Below, one piece after another: positions 25,801-37,618 of a stretch of DNA of 64,000 nucleotides. A program made the translations under genes and the position numbers. The DNA is from Aphelocoma coerulescens (Eukaryota > Chordata > Aves > Passeriformes > Corvidae). The notes below the pieces were generated by a model. That model was not told the origin of the DNA, did no database searches, and worked only from the letters and a program-made list of their open reading frames with translations. Where the stretch lies: NCBI RefSeq assembly GCF_041296385.1, contig NC_091013.1, positions 33,950,001 to 34,014,000 on the forward strand, given 5' to 3'. Position 1 is the first letter of the stretch, and the number at the start of each line of letters is the position of its first letter.

Positions 25801-28800
25801 CATGTATTTTTGTAGCTGAGAAGATACTTAATTACCTACTGACTGCTGAGGGTACTTATGACTGACACATATCCATCATTTGAAAATTTGAAATTTGTCA
25901 CTATAATTACTAAACACATCAAGTTATTTTAAACTTCTTGACAGCCTTCCCATTCAGTGGCAGCAGAAATTGAGACAGCATTCAGCAAAGCCACAACTTT
26001 GGTGTTGATACCAGTTTTACTTTCATCAGAAGACATTTGGAGGCATCACTAATTAAATCAGAAAAGACATTAAATGCTTTTTACTAGAGTATGTTGTTGG
26101 ACAGAGGGAATTGTGTTTGAAGCAGTAAAACTCCATCCTGCAACATGCCAGGCTGGAACTCAAATCACAGGAAGCTCTTATTTGGGCCATGTAGGGAAGG
26201 AAAACAGGTCTCTTAACACGAACAGAGATAATTACTTTAATTGTTTTTGCAGGACCCCTTTAAAGAGAAACTCAATTTTTTAGGACTCCCACAGTATAAA
26301 GGTAAGTTAATGAAGTAAATAGACACAGAGCATCTTAGATCCCAGACAAAATGTTTAAGCAAACTGATCTATTTGACTTCCTTGCAGAATAACTGTCAGT
26401 ATTCCCCAGAGGAAGAAGGATGGCACTGAGAAATCCCTAGGCTTCATCTGAACCCTTGAAGTCAGTAAAGCCAAACTACTGTGAAAAGTGGTGATTTAGA
26501 TTTACTACAAAACCCTTTTGATGGTACTATAAGGTATAGTACATCAAAGACCAAGATGCTCTTGAATAAAGGTAGTTCATACTGAAAAGGGAAAAAAAAT
26601 CCCCATTTTATAAGAGCAAGAAACAAGAAGCATCAAGAATGAAGGAACTAACATTAAAGAGTTTTTCAAAGTACCAGGCATGGCTCAATTGACTGATAAC
26701 CTTGATAACTATCAGTAGTCACAATGTCAGGGTCCAGGAGAGCTGGATGAATGCCATGTACTCCTGACCAAGTCTGTGCTTTTAGGAGGTGTCCCTCGGG
26801 AGATGACTTAAATCAGAGCCTCAAGGAAGGTCCTCAGCGTTCCACAGATGAAAGTCTGCTATGGCTGAGTTACTCAAGAGGCAAAGTCATACCACTGCTA
26901 AGAAATGCCTTTATTTCAAGTCCTTCTATAGACCATGAATTTGGGTGAAACCTCTTTGGAAGCTTATCACCATCACCAAGTAGACAAAACTCCCAAAAAA
27001 CTAAAATGTAAAGTGACCGTTTATCTCCCTAGTTCGGCTAAGTTTGGAAGCAGGCATGACTCTTCATGGTGAAGTTATTTGACTCAATCCTCACCCCCTT
27101 TGCAAAACAGATGTGTATGGATCAAGAAGAGAAGACAGATCCTTGCCATTGTTTGTGTTACATTTTCAAGGGGATATACAGACAATAACCCGCTAGTATG
27201 TTTCTACTTTTTTAGCAACTCTGGGTGAGTAGAAGTGGGAAAGCCTGGCCCCTTTCAGCAGCAACTCAGCTCAGATGTAGGTGAGTGTCAGCAAAGTGAC
27301 TCTTGGCAGAAATGAAAGCCTAAGGTGCAGAAAATTGTCAGTTACAAAATGTTGAGGCCCTGAGGGCACCCACTGTCCCTGTCAAATCCCATGGGGCTCC
27401 CCTACCCTCCCATGGTCAAGGATCCCATTTCAGCCCAGCCTGTACCCATCAGTCAGGTAAGGTCCCCATTAGAGTTAGCTTGCTTGAGGAAACTTACCTT
27501 CCTCAGAACTCAGATAGAGGCAGCTGTGGCAACAATTTCAAATACTTAAAGTATTAGAAAATTTAGTAAAACTTTCTTCCTGCTTTGCCAGTAGTCTTGC
27601 AGTGTTTTCAGGGGGTATTTCCCAATGGTAGCTTGGAGGAGAAATCACAAATAAAAATCTCCACCCAGTAAAACCACAAAGTATGACTATTTCTCAAAAC
27701 TAGATGCAAAGTAGGGGCATTTCACCACAGTACCAAAACAAACATGAACAGTCCTCTGTAGATCCTGCCTAGGCAGCTGCTTCAGCTTCAAATGGATCAA
27801 TACTTTTCCTTGGAGGCTGGGTGACAGGACCATCCAACAAGAGGATAAACAAAAAAAAGCCCATAGGTAAGAGGACTGAAGACAGTGAAGGAAGGATAAA
27901 GGAAAAATCAACCACCACTGACAAGTACTACAGCAAAAGAAACTAGGATAAAGTTTCCTGTAGGCAGAGCAGAGGTATAGGGAGTTCAAATACATGCTCC
28001 AGCCATGGCCATTCCCCATGGCCAGCAAGCTGGAGCAGCCTGATTTGACAACCAGCAATGCCTGCATGCTCTTCTCCACACAGCAAAGTCCAGCAGCTAA
28101 TAAATGATGTGTGAAATCCTCTTGGACAGAGGATCAGGTTTTCCCAGAACATTTCCATAGTCAGCCCAGTTCTTCTGAGAGAACCTGAGGAGTATTGTAG
28201 AAACTGTGCTGAAATCATCTTGAAGTTTTCAGGATGTATTTGAATATTTTCTGTCCAAGATGCATAGTTGAAATAAATTTTTGCAGCAGCTCTGCAATTG
28301 CATGTAACTTTTTTTATTTTTATATTTTATATTTTTTTCAGCTAGAAAAGCAGTTATCTCTCCTTAGTAAATCAGCCTCTATACCCTGTAATGACCTTTT
28401 GCTGTGTGCTTTTTTTCTGTTCACCTGCTTGCTTCATGAGCTAGGCTTGTGTGTTTTCTCTTCGTTTTTCTTATGGCAATAATGATAGTGAAGCTACTGA
28501 AGAGCAGATGATTTCTGTGTTAAAGCTTTAGTAAATTTTGTGAGGCAATTTTCACAGTCATATAAAACCTGAAACGGCATTGAATTGTCTATGTAGCTAA
28601 AGTAACAAAGAGCCTGACAATTAACATTTGCATACCAAAAACTGCCCAGAGAAAACTTAAGCAGCATACAAGTTCTTTGTTGACAGAGGTTTACAGTCAA
28701 ACCAAAATGGTTTTCATCCAGTGTTTAAAGCATACAGGCATAGGGATGCCTCACTAAATAAATGGTGTGCAGGTGCATAATTGTGCTGTGATTGTGCTTT

Positions 28801-30834
28801 GGAGAAGTTTTGTAAAGCTTATAGTGAAGGCCCAAAGCAAGAGACTAACACCAATTTTCAAATCTGCTGCACTCATTAGACAGCTGAAAAAAGAAATTGT
28901 GGACTGCTGACTACCATTCCAGTCGGAAACCCCTAATTAAACAGCATAACAAGCCCAGAGAAGATTTCTTCATTAATAACCAGTAATGACAGGCAGAGAG
29001 TTAAACTGGTTCCCAGAAGTTCCAGGAACACAGGAATTTCCCATAATCAATACCTTTTTGCCTGCTAACATTTTCCTTGTGAAAGTTAAATAAACTGGCA
29101 CAAGCATAGACAAGATTAATTTTCAAGTGAATTATACATTCTGGCATTTGTCATTCTTCCATACAGGCACAGTAATGTCTCCTGGGAATAATTTGCAGAA
29201 ATTATTCAGAAATTCTGAATTTGGAAAATTATCTTTAGAAAACTTGATGGGACATATTTATAAAGTAGGTACAATGATTGAGCACTCAGCATTTTCGTTT
29301 GCATATGCCAGTACATATTTGCACATATGACTAAAGTGAATAAAAAGGCAGATAGATACTCAGTCCAAAAATTATATTCTGTACATGAAAGTGTTGCCTT
29401 AGGAAGCTGCAGGAGAATTGCAAGTATTTTGTTACAATAGCTATCAGCGTGGTTACTTCGGGGTAAAAAAAAACCCTGTTAAAAATAGGTCTTAAATTTT
29501 CTAGTTCATTTCTTCGCTTGAGTGAACTGTGAAAGAATTAGTTCCCTAATTATGCCAACACAATGGCTTAACTTGTTGAGTTGCAAAAGCTTGCTGTTAA
29601 TCAGCATCTCCAATGCAGTAATAGTAAGCCTGTGACAATGAGAGAAAACAGAAAAAGATTCACAGTCCCTGCCATTAAAAACTATTATTTCCCACACATT
29701 TTAGTATAGAGACAGTTCTTGTACTCAAAGCTGTGAGACCCCAAACACATTACCATAGGAATAATTTTACTTTGGTAGCTACTTTTAATTGCCAGGCAGT
29801 GTGATGGAGGTGCTGGCTATTGGTGTAGTGTAAGTGTTTCTGGGCTGTGAAAGAACTGTCTTTCTGCTAATGGGACAACAGAGCTCACTCTACAGGGGAG
29901 AGGTTTAAAGTCTCCAGATTAGAGTCATCCTTGGCGGCATTTAGGAAGACTCGAGTTATATTAGCACTGAGTTGGATCACGGAATAGATGCTTCTTTCTT
30001 TCATTGCTGCTGATTTATCTGAATTTACACTGCTGTAAATAACAGACTTCCTTCTGAGCTTCCTCTTGAACCTCAATAAATTCACAAGCTTACTCTACTC
30101 TGCCTTCCACCTCCTGCACTTTCTTATTACATTTTCTAGTAGCATTTTCTATCATCTTCAATGATGGCATTAGCTTCCCTTCTTAGAGGAAGTTAAAGGA
30201 GCTCACAAGATCACTGATGACATGTTTTAAATTTTAAAAAACCCCAAACCTTCCTGCTTCCTTTTTTTTTTTCCATTTCAATACTCAGGTCTCACATTCT
30301 TGGGAAGACACAGACAATCCCTACTCTGACAATTACAGTGTAGTATATTAGTTATCTCTTAATTTTTAAATAAATCAAAAGCAGAAATAAAACATCTCTG
30401 CTTCTCTTGGGCGCAGAAGAGCTCCCTAGATAGGTACCCATCAGACTGCAGCTGGTTCAGCGATACTGAACTGGGCTATCAAGCATCCCTTAGCCCAAAC
30501 ACAGGCTGCAGTGCTGAATTTGGCTTAATCTGAACACCTTCTCAGCTCACGCTCTGTGTCCAGCTCTTATGTCAGGAAGCAGAGAGCAGCAGCATGCCTA
30601 ACTTTCCATCTTTACCAGTTCTTAGGAATAACTGGAGAAATTTGAGAGAGAAGGGAACAATGCATCCCCTCCCTTCCAACTCCACATATGCTATTGGTGC
30701 CCAAACTCGACTGCCAGCTCCCCTCAGTCTGAGGGGTACAGAGGAATCTCAGCAGAGATCTTTTGCAGAGACATTGGGTGGTATGAGCTGCATGGTGAGT
30801 ATGTGATTGTATTAACCAAAACCTGACACTGTAC
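13813..30834. other. Gene-poor intergenic stretch (~17 kb)
   Basis: AT-rich DNA without any exon I can assign on either strand. Open frames reach about 130 codons (for example 27687-28079 minus) but show no domain, codon bias or conserved motif. It contains the AAAC-type simple repeat at 20400-20450 and several A/T homopolymers. Polypyrimidine-AG sequences that resemble splice acceptors occur near 24520-24536 and 28310-28341, with no supporting exon. Confidence 0.6.
20400..20450. repeat. AAAC-type simple repeat
   Basis: An imperfect (CAAA)n/(AAAC)n tract of about 50 bp, with interruptions such as aaataaaaac. Confidence 0.85.
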
Positions 30835-30835
30835 A

Positions 30836-32105
30836 GAATCACAGAATATGCTGAGCTGGAACGGACCCTCAAGGATCATTGAGTCCAGCTCCTGGCCCTG
30901 CACAGCACCATCCCCAAGAGTCCCATCATGTGCCTGAGAGTGTTGTCCAAATGGTTCTTGAACTCTGTCAGGCTTGGTGCTGTGACAACTTCCCTGGGGA
31001 GCCTGTTCCAGTGCCCAACCACCCTCTGGGTGAAGAACCTTTTTCTAATATCTAAACTAAACCTCCCCTGGCACAACTTCAGGCCGTTCCCTCAGGCTGT
31101 GTCACTGTTCACCACAGAGAAGAGATCAGTGCCTGCTCCTCCTCTTCACCTCATGAGGAAGTTGTAGACTGCCATGAGGTCTCCCCTCAGTCTCCTCTTC
31201 TTCAGGCTGAACAGACCAAGTGCTCTTAGCCACTCCTCATATGGCATCCCCTCAAGGCCCTTCACCATCTTTGTTGCTCTCCTTTGGATGCTCTCTAATA
31301 TTTTAATATCTTTCTTATATTGCATCACCCAAAACTGCACACAATATTCAAGATGAGGCCACCCTGGTGCAGAGCAATCCCCTCCCTTGCCTGGTTGGTG
31401 ATGCCTGATGCTTCCCAGGACATGGTTGGCCCTCCTGGCTGCCAGGGCACACTGGTGGCTCATGTTCAACTTGATCAGGACCTCCAGGTCCCTTTCCATG
31501 GTGCTGCTTTCCAGCGTCTCCTTCCTCAGTCTGTCCGTACATTCTGCCCCATCCCAGGCGCAGAATCTGGCACTTTCCCTTGTTGAACTTCACACTGTAG
31601 GTGATTGCTCAGCCCTCTGATTTGTTGAAGTCTCTCTGCAGGGCCTCCCTGTCTTTGAGGGAGGCAACAGCTGCTCCCAGTTTCGTGTTGTCTGTGAACC
31701 TGCTTAGTATCCCTTCCAGTCCTGCATCCAAGCCCTTTATGAAGATGTTGAAGAGCACAGGACCTAAGATAGAGCCTTGCAGAACCCCACTAGTGACAGG
31801 TCACCAGTCTCATGTCACCCCATTCACTGTAACCCTTTGTGCCTGACCTGTGAGCCAGTTGCTCACCCATCCTGTGATGTGTTTATCCAGCTGTGTGCTG
31901 GACATTCTGTCCAGAAGGATACTGTGAGAGACAGTAGCAAAAGTTTTACTGAAATCCAAAAAGATTACATCAGCTGGCTTCCCTTGATCAACTGGGTGGG
32001 TTACCTTGTCATAAAAGGAAATCAGGTTTGATAAGCAGGACTTTCCTCTCATGAAGCCGTGCTGGCTGTGACCAATAACTGTACACCTGGCTTCTCTCAA
32101 ATCAG
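30836..32105 (-). mobile_element. CR1 LINE, 5'-truncated, with reverse-transcriptase remnants
   Basis: The largest repeat in the window, about 1.27 kb in the minus orientation. The 3' end is at 30836 (plus strand agaatcacagaatatgctga). Two broken frames match the C-terminal part of CR1 ORF2. Frame 31810-32100 carries the reverse-transcriptase block around FLDFSKTFATVSH, near 31918-31956, where the family usually reads KAFDTVSH. Frame 31146-31499 carries the downstream region with ESIQRRATKMVKGLEGMPYE. The endonuclease and N-terminal reverse-transcriptase parts are absent, and frameshifts separate the remnants, so the copy is dead. Confidence 0.93.
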
Positions 32106-35100
32106 CCCACAGAGAAACTCAGAGGTTTGGACTTGTGCCAGTGTAATGATCAGGAGTACATAGACAAGATACTTAAGAACCCCACAGTTTTCCTGCATAA
32201 TTTTTTTGTTTTCCTTGCAGGTGCTCAAGAGTGACATCAGGTGTACATGCAGAAAGTTGAATTGCTACCTTCTGAATGTGGCTTTGCATCTGAAGCCACT
32301 TCAACCCTACTGCTTACCAGCCCTGGATTAGAAGTCTACTCTGCTTTTGTCTTACTTTACACTTTCTTCAGATCCTCTAAATTTCCATTGAGTCTCTCAG
32401 AATTTCTGTGACATTTTTGACCTTTTACAGGTCCTCAATCTCTGTTCCACTTTGGGGGAAAACTACACTGCAAAAAGTCTCTTCTGCATCAGCCATCTCG
32501 CCTGGATCAGCTTCTCCCTCCCTTTATTCTCAATGTTTCCTTTCTGAAATGTGAGCTACTAAGTCTGGTCCCATATGTGGAACATGTGGTGTTGCACATG
32601 TTGGAACATCTGATGGTGAAGTAACTTCAAAAATAAGGACATTTGTCCCAGCTTCTTGGCTTCTGGAAGGTTTTTAAGCTGCTACTAACCACGGACTTCC
32701 TCTTGGCTGAAGCCTGTGAGTGACAACATGTGCAAGCAGAGAGCTCATTAACAGTCAGGATGTTTGAGGGTGGTGCTCCTTGTGCAAAGCATATTTAATT
32801 TTATCAGCAAATCAAGCTATTTTTAGTCATAAAGTACTCTGTGAAAATGACAAGAGCATGCGAGAGCTGAAAGATTGCGAGATATAGAGGCAACTATTTC
32901 TATTTTGAAGACTCTGCTGAGAAGATAAAAATTATTGAGGCTGAAATGCTGCATTCCAGCATTTACTGTCTCTCTTGACAGTAGAAGCACCGTGGGAGAC
33001 AGAAGAAAAAAAATAAGTTAGAGAGATAATACACAGGAAGCCAATGTTATGTTATATTAAAAACAGCCAGTACTTACAGTGGCAAGCTTGGAAACTAGAA
33101 AGGAAATACTGCAATACTAAACTATGCAGAACATGTTATACCTATATTCTTTCCTCCTCTCTTTACAAAATAATATTAGGCATAGAATTATCACCAAAAA
33201 AATGGCAGGAGCTAGATGCCAAATGGCCAGACTACTTCACAGATCAATGAAGAGGCTGGCTGTCTCCCTTGGGCACAGAACTGTCCTGATCTCAGAAGGA
33301 GATGCAGATCATTTGTATAAGTAAGTGGTGTATCTTTATGGTTTATAGAAAAAGCCTAAATCGGGGAAAATCATCCCCCTTATCTGTGCTGAAGAGAGAA
33401 CACAGTACAGAACTGAAAATCGAGAAAAGAGAAAACTGATCTCTTCCCACTCTATTCAGACCAGCAGTCCTCTCCCCAATGCTCAAATTAGGTACTCTTG
33501 TGAAGTAGGTACTTCCTTCAGGAAGGTTGGAGCTCAACGATTACCAGTCTAGCTCAGGCACCTGCTGGGTGCAAAATGAATACCGGCTTTGCTGAAATCT
33601 CCTTGTGCCAAAAAAGCCCTAACCCAAAACAACTAAAGTAAACAGCCTAATCCTCTTGCAGTAGGGGAACCGTTATGAAGGTGCAGAACAAAACATTTAC
33701 AGTCATTCTTTTTTGATTTGATAATCTTTTAACAACTATGGTTTTACCTTTACTAAAATATGTAGCCTGTGGTAAAGTTACTTGCATCTTTCATTTTTTC
33801 TAGAACAGTTGCCACAGAAGTTTGTAGATCCATTGTCTGAAAAAAAAAAATCAGCGTAAGATGTACATAGTTTTATTTCTATGGGTTCACATTTGTCTGA
33901 CAGTCTGTCTTACTCTGTGAGATGTTTAATTCTTTGCAAGACAGCTTTACTTCAGTTAGGCAGGTTTAAGACCTTGGTTTTAGTACTCAGACCTAAGTAT
34001 ATGTCATAGAAACAGTGCAAAATTAGTTTAAAGTAACATGTCTTGCGGCATGGCTCACTGTCCATCAGTGGTGCTGATGCTACTGCCAACTCCTTACAGA
34101 GGGAAAATCCTGGCATCTCAGAGTTATCCATTCTCATCAGCACTTCTCAGGATCCCACCTTGGTAAATCTACCCAAATTACTATTTTGCATGATGCCACA
34201 TAAGTCAACTACACTGGAGAGTCTCAAAATACTAAGTATGCATGGCTTTTGGATCGGGAAGGGGTTTTTTTTGCAAGACTGTAACCTGATTTTGTGTTTT
34301 ATGGTGTCATCCTCCTTTTGACGATCTGGATGAAATCCTGGTATTACTGGGTCAGAGGTGAAACTTACATCGGTGAGTGTGAGATACTGACGTATCTTGC
34401 TGCTTAAAAATACAAGAGTGAAATGTATGTTGAGGCAGAATTTCCTTTCCAATGCTATAATTTTGACATTCTTCTGCTCAGGAGCTCACAAATCTTGTTT
34501 GGCACCATCTACTCACTCAGCACGCTATAAAGGGCAGGAAGCCCAGTCTTTAACACTTATTAACACAGGGCAAGTAAAGCACTAGCAAGCAGACTACTGG
34601 CTCACCACCTGGACAGAAGAGAAGCATGCTTTTTCTCTCACACATTGATTTCTGCTCCTTGTACGTTGCCTGACAAATTCAAAATTAGATTATTATTTAA
34701 TAACTAGACATCATATGTGTAGCATCTTCAGAGTGCATATCTATATATCTGTACTACAGACGGAGCATTTTTAGAACCCATGTAATAGTGGGTTGTTTCT
34801 GCTCTCTGTTGCATGTGGTGTCACTGACAAAGGCTGTGTCGTGTCCAACCACAGGTGCATATATACCACACAGACTCCTCTGGGAGTCAAAGTGTTACAC
34901 GCCAAGGGCAAGAATTGTGTTATCCTCTCTGAATTTCACCCTGCACACCATACTCAAATATTAGTAGTGTTTTACAGAGGATGCCACCTATTGCCTAGAG
35001 GTCAGGACAGTCAGCAGCTCCCATTACACCATCAGCAGGACAGGGAGCTCACTTTCCTGACAGCTGGATGCCTTAAGCAGGAACATGGGATCATGGTCCA

Positions 35101-35590
35101 TCTCCTTGTGTGAGCATCTTCCAATGTCAGGCAGGGGCTGGGCTGGAGATTTTGAGACTGTACATTTTAATTTAAACACCCGAAGTCAACATCTTGTTGA
35201 CTTTCCACCCCCAAGGAGATTTCAACTAATCTTAGACATCTAAAAAACTAGAAGTCTAAGTCTGAACTGGTAACTTTATTCTCCTACTGTAGTTAATAAA
35301 GAGGGCTATCAAGAAGACATCCACGATACAGATGTTCCTCAGTGGGTGCCCATTTCTTCCTACCAGCTGCAAAGGGTGACCCGCTCAGACAGATACGGAA
35401 CTCAGAGGTGTAGGAACTGGAACAATGAGTCACGATCGAGATGACCGCATCGCATCAGCACACACACGTAGACAAAAATGTGGCTGAGAAACCCCGCAGC
35501 TCTCTACAGCGCCGAACTGCAGCATTTCTGAAACTCACTGCAGATTTTAATAGCTGCCATTTACCCTAAAAATATATTTGCACCTCTTCT
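32106..35590. other. Intergenic, 5' flank of CHST7
   Basis: AT-rich DNA between the CR1 copy and the CHST7 CpG island. No exon was recognised. A strong polypyrimidine-AG acceptor-like sequence ends at 32220 (ttgttttccttgcag) with no assignable exon after it. Confidence 0.55.
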
Positions 35591-35775
35591 CTTTACTGTA
35601 GCGTCTTGCGTGTTCTTTCTCCGGAGCTCTGGTGAAGAGCAGGACCAACCACTCCTCCTCGGGACACCCTCAGCTGCTCGGTACCTGTCCCGACTAACAC
35701 ACCTCCTCTTCGCTGCGCCCCTTCCCGGGCGGGGGTGAGTGCCGCCGTACCGAACCCGCCCCTCCGGCCCTGCTC

Positions 35776-35804
35776 GGGGGGAGGGAGGAAGGGAGGGAGG
35801 GAGG
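35776..35804 (+). repeat. G-run tract with G-quadruplex potential
   Basis: Five or more GGG runs separated by one to four bases (gggagggaggaagggaggga within the tract), about 350 bp upstream of the CHST7 ATG. This fits the standard four-run G-quadruplex pattern; folding is inferred. Confidence 0.7.
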
Positions 35805-35928
35805 CCGGGCGAGGGGCGGCCCGGAGCCCGGCGCAGCGGCACCGGGAGCAGCAGCAGCCCGCGCCCCGCCGCCGGCGGCTGCTCAAGCGGCGGCGGGGGC
35901 AGGTGCGGGCGCTTCCGCGTCGCGCTGC

Positions 35929-35975
35929 GAGGAGGAGCAGGAGGAGAAGGAGGAGGCGGCGGCGAGAGCGGGCGG
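35929..35975 (+). repeat. GGA/GGC trinucleotide-rich tract
   Basis: An imperfect run of GAG, GGA and GGC triplets in the presumed CHST7 5' UTR or proximal promoter. Confidence 0.65.
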
Positions 35976-36153
35976 GCGACGCGGCCAGCGGCTCGGAGCC
36001 GGGCCGGCGTGCCCGTGGGCGTGCTCCCCGGCGGGGAGGACCGCCCGCCGCCCACATCCCCGCCGCCGCCGCCGCTAACTTTGCTTGTCCGCAAAGAGCC
36101 ACCCTCCGGCAGACAGAGGGTCGGCGGAGCCGGGGTCCGAGCCGGCCCCCGCG

Positions 36154-37557
36154 ATGAAGGGCCGGCGACGGTGGCGAGGCGAACATCGCCGCTTCGCAGC
36201 GGTGCTGGTGCTGTACACGCTGCTGCTGCTCCTGCTGGTGCCCTACGCGCTGGACTACGGGGCCAGGCGCGGGCGAGCAGACGAGGAGCCGCTGCTGCGG
36301 CGCTGCCCAAGCCTGGAGGAGGCGCTGAGTGAGTGGGGCTGGGAGCAGCGGCCGCCGCTGGACGAGGAAGAGGAGGAGGATGAGGCGGGCACGGCCGGGG
36401 CGGCGGGTAACGGCAGCGCGGGGACGACGGGGAAGCGGCACATCTACCTGCACGCTACCTGGCGAACGGGCTCCTCTTTCCTCGGGGAGCTCTTCAATCA
36501 GCACCCCGACGTCTTCTACCTGTACGAGCCCATGTGGCACCTTTGGCAGGCGCTCTACCCGGGGGACGCGCTGAGCCTACAGGGAGCCCTCCGCGACATG
36601 CTGCGCGCCCTCTTCCGATGCGACTTCTCCGTCCTGCGCCTCTACGCCGCCCCGTCCGGCCCCCGCGACCCGCTGGCCCCCGCCCCGCCCGCCGCCGACA
36701 ACCTCACCACGGCCAGCATCTTCGGCTGGCGGACCAACAAGGTGATCTGCTCGCCGCCGCTCTGCCCCGCCGCCCCGCGGCCCCGCGGGGAGATCGGGCT
36801 CGTCGACGGCGCCGCCTGCGAGGAGACGTGTCCGCCGCGGGCGCTGCGGGAGCTGGAGGCCGAGTGCCGCAAGTACCCGGTGGTGGTCATCAAGGACGTG
36901 CGGCTGCTGGAGCTGGGCGCGCTGCTGCCGCTGCTGCGGGAGCCCGGCCTCAACCTGCGGGTGGTGCAGCTCTTCCGCGACCCCCGCGCCGTCCACAACT
37001 CCCGGCTGAAGGCGCGGCAGGCGCTGCTGCGGGAGAGCGTCCAGGTGCTGCGCAGCCGCCACCGCGCCGAGCCGCGGGGCCCGGCCCGCCACCAGCAGCA
37101 GCATCCCCTGCTGCCGCCCGGGCTGCTGGGCGGCGGGCGGGCGCCGCAGCCGCAGCACCGCGCCGAGTTCTTCCTCGGCGGCGCGCTGGAGGTGATCTGC
37201 CAGGCTTGGCTCCGCGATCTCCTCCTGGCCCGGCGCGCCCCGGGCTGGCTCCGCCGCCGCTACACGCAGCTGCGTTACGAGGACCTGGTGCGAGAGCCCC
37301 GCGCCGAGCTGCGCCGCCTGCTGCGCTTCGCCGGGCTGACGGTGCCGCCCGCCCTGGAGAACTTCGTGCTCAACATGACCCGCGGCGCCGCCTACTCCTC
37401 CGACCGGCCCTTCCTCATCTCCGCCCGCGACGCGCGGGAGGCCGTCCACGCCTGGCGGGAGCGCCTGAGCCGCCAGCAGGTGCGGCAGGTTGAGGCGGCG
37501 TGCGGAGAGGCCATGAGCATTCTCGCCTACCCCCTCAGCGCCGGCGACGCCCGGTAG
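36154..37557 (+). CDS. CHST7: Carbohydrate sulfotransferase 7 (GlcNAc/GalNAc 6-O-sulfotransferase)
   Basis: Type II Golgi enzyme that transfers sulfate from PAPS to the C6 hydroxyl of GlcNAc or GalNAc residues, known as chondroitin 6-sulfotransferase 2 / GlcNAc6ST-4. The 467-residue frame begins [10 protein letters not shown], a short basic cytosolic tail, then a signal anchor at about residues 14-34. The 5'-phosphosulfate site is [10 protein letters not shown] (100-109) and the 3'-phosphate site [15 protein letters not shown] (270-284). Blocks such as [20 protein letters not shown] and [15 protein letters not shown] match CHST7 rather than CHST2 or CHST5. N-glycosylation sequons occur at residues 86, 183 and 407. 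The ATG at 36154 is the first ATG in this frame. The human protein is about 486 residues; this frame ends about 19 residues earlier, and a GT overlaps its stop codon, so a spliced C terminus is possible. Residues ~300-335 are diverged and Pro/Gln/His-rich. Confidence 0.95.
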   Translation: MKGRRRWRGEHRRFAAVLVLYTLLLLLLVPYALDYGARRGRADEEPLLRRCPSLEEALSEWGWEQRPPLDEEEEEDEAGTAGAAGNGSAGTTGKRHIYLHATWRTGSSFLGELFNQHPDVFYLYEPMWHLWQALYPGDALSLQGALRDMLRALFRCDFSVLRLYAAPSGPRDPLAPAPPAADNLTTASIFGWRTNKVICSPPLCPAAPRPRGEIGLVDGAACEETCPPRALRELEAECRKYPVVVIKDVRLLELGALLPLLREPGLNLRVVQLFRDPRAVHNSRLKARQALLRESVQVLRSRHRAEPRGPARHQQQHPLLPPGLLGGGRAPQPQHRAEFFLGGALEVICQAWLRDLLLARRAPGWLRRRYTQLRYEDLVREPRAELRRLLRFAGLTVPPALENFVLNMTRGAAYSSDRPFLISARDAREAVHAWRERLSRQQVRQVEAACGEAMSILAYPLSAGDAR

Positions 37558-37594
37558 AGCCCGAGCCCCGCGTCCCGGACGGGCCCGAGGGCAG

Positions 37595-37618
37595 ACGGAC
37601 GGACGGACGGACGGACGG
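37595..37618 (+). repeat. (ACGG)6 tetranucleotide repeat
   Basis: Six perfect ACGG units about 40 bp after the CHST7 stop codon. Each unit contains a CpG. Confidence 0.9.

Noticed and set aside
27687..28218. Two overlapping minus-strand frames of 130 and 91 codons
   Set aside because: No domain, splice structure or codon preference. The Trp/Cys/Ser-rich composition fits chance or an unnamed old repeat.
31320..31586. Plus-strand frames across 30.8-32.1 kb
   Set aside because: They are antisense readings of the CR1 copy, whose true coding sense is minus.
36085..36153. 23-codon in-frame N-terminal extension of CHST7
   Set aside because: It would have to start at TTG. The first ATG, at 36154, opens MKGRRR and matches the family start.
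35593..36540. 315- and 249-codon minus-strand frames over the CHST7 promoter
   Set aside because: They are low-complexity Arg/Pro/Ala products of the CpG island, with no family resemblance. They overlap regulatory sequence and the CHST7 N terminus.
36534..37493. 319-codon plus-strand frame within CHST7
   Set aside because: An out-of-frame reading of CHST7 with an Ala/Pro/Arg-rich product. The CHST7 frame carries both PAPS-binding motifs.
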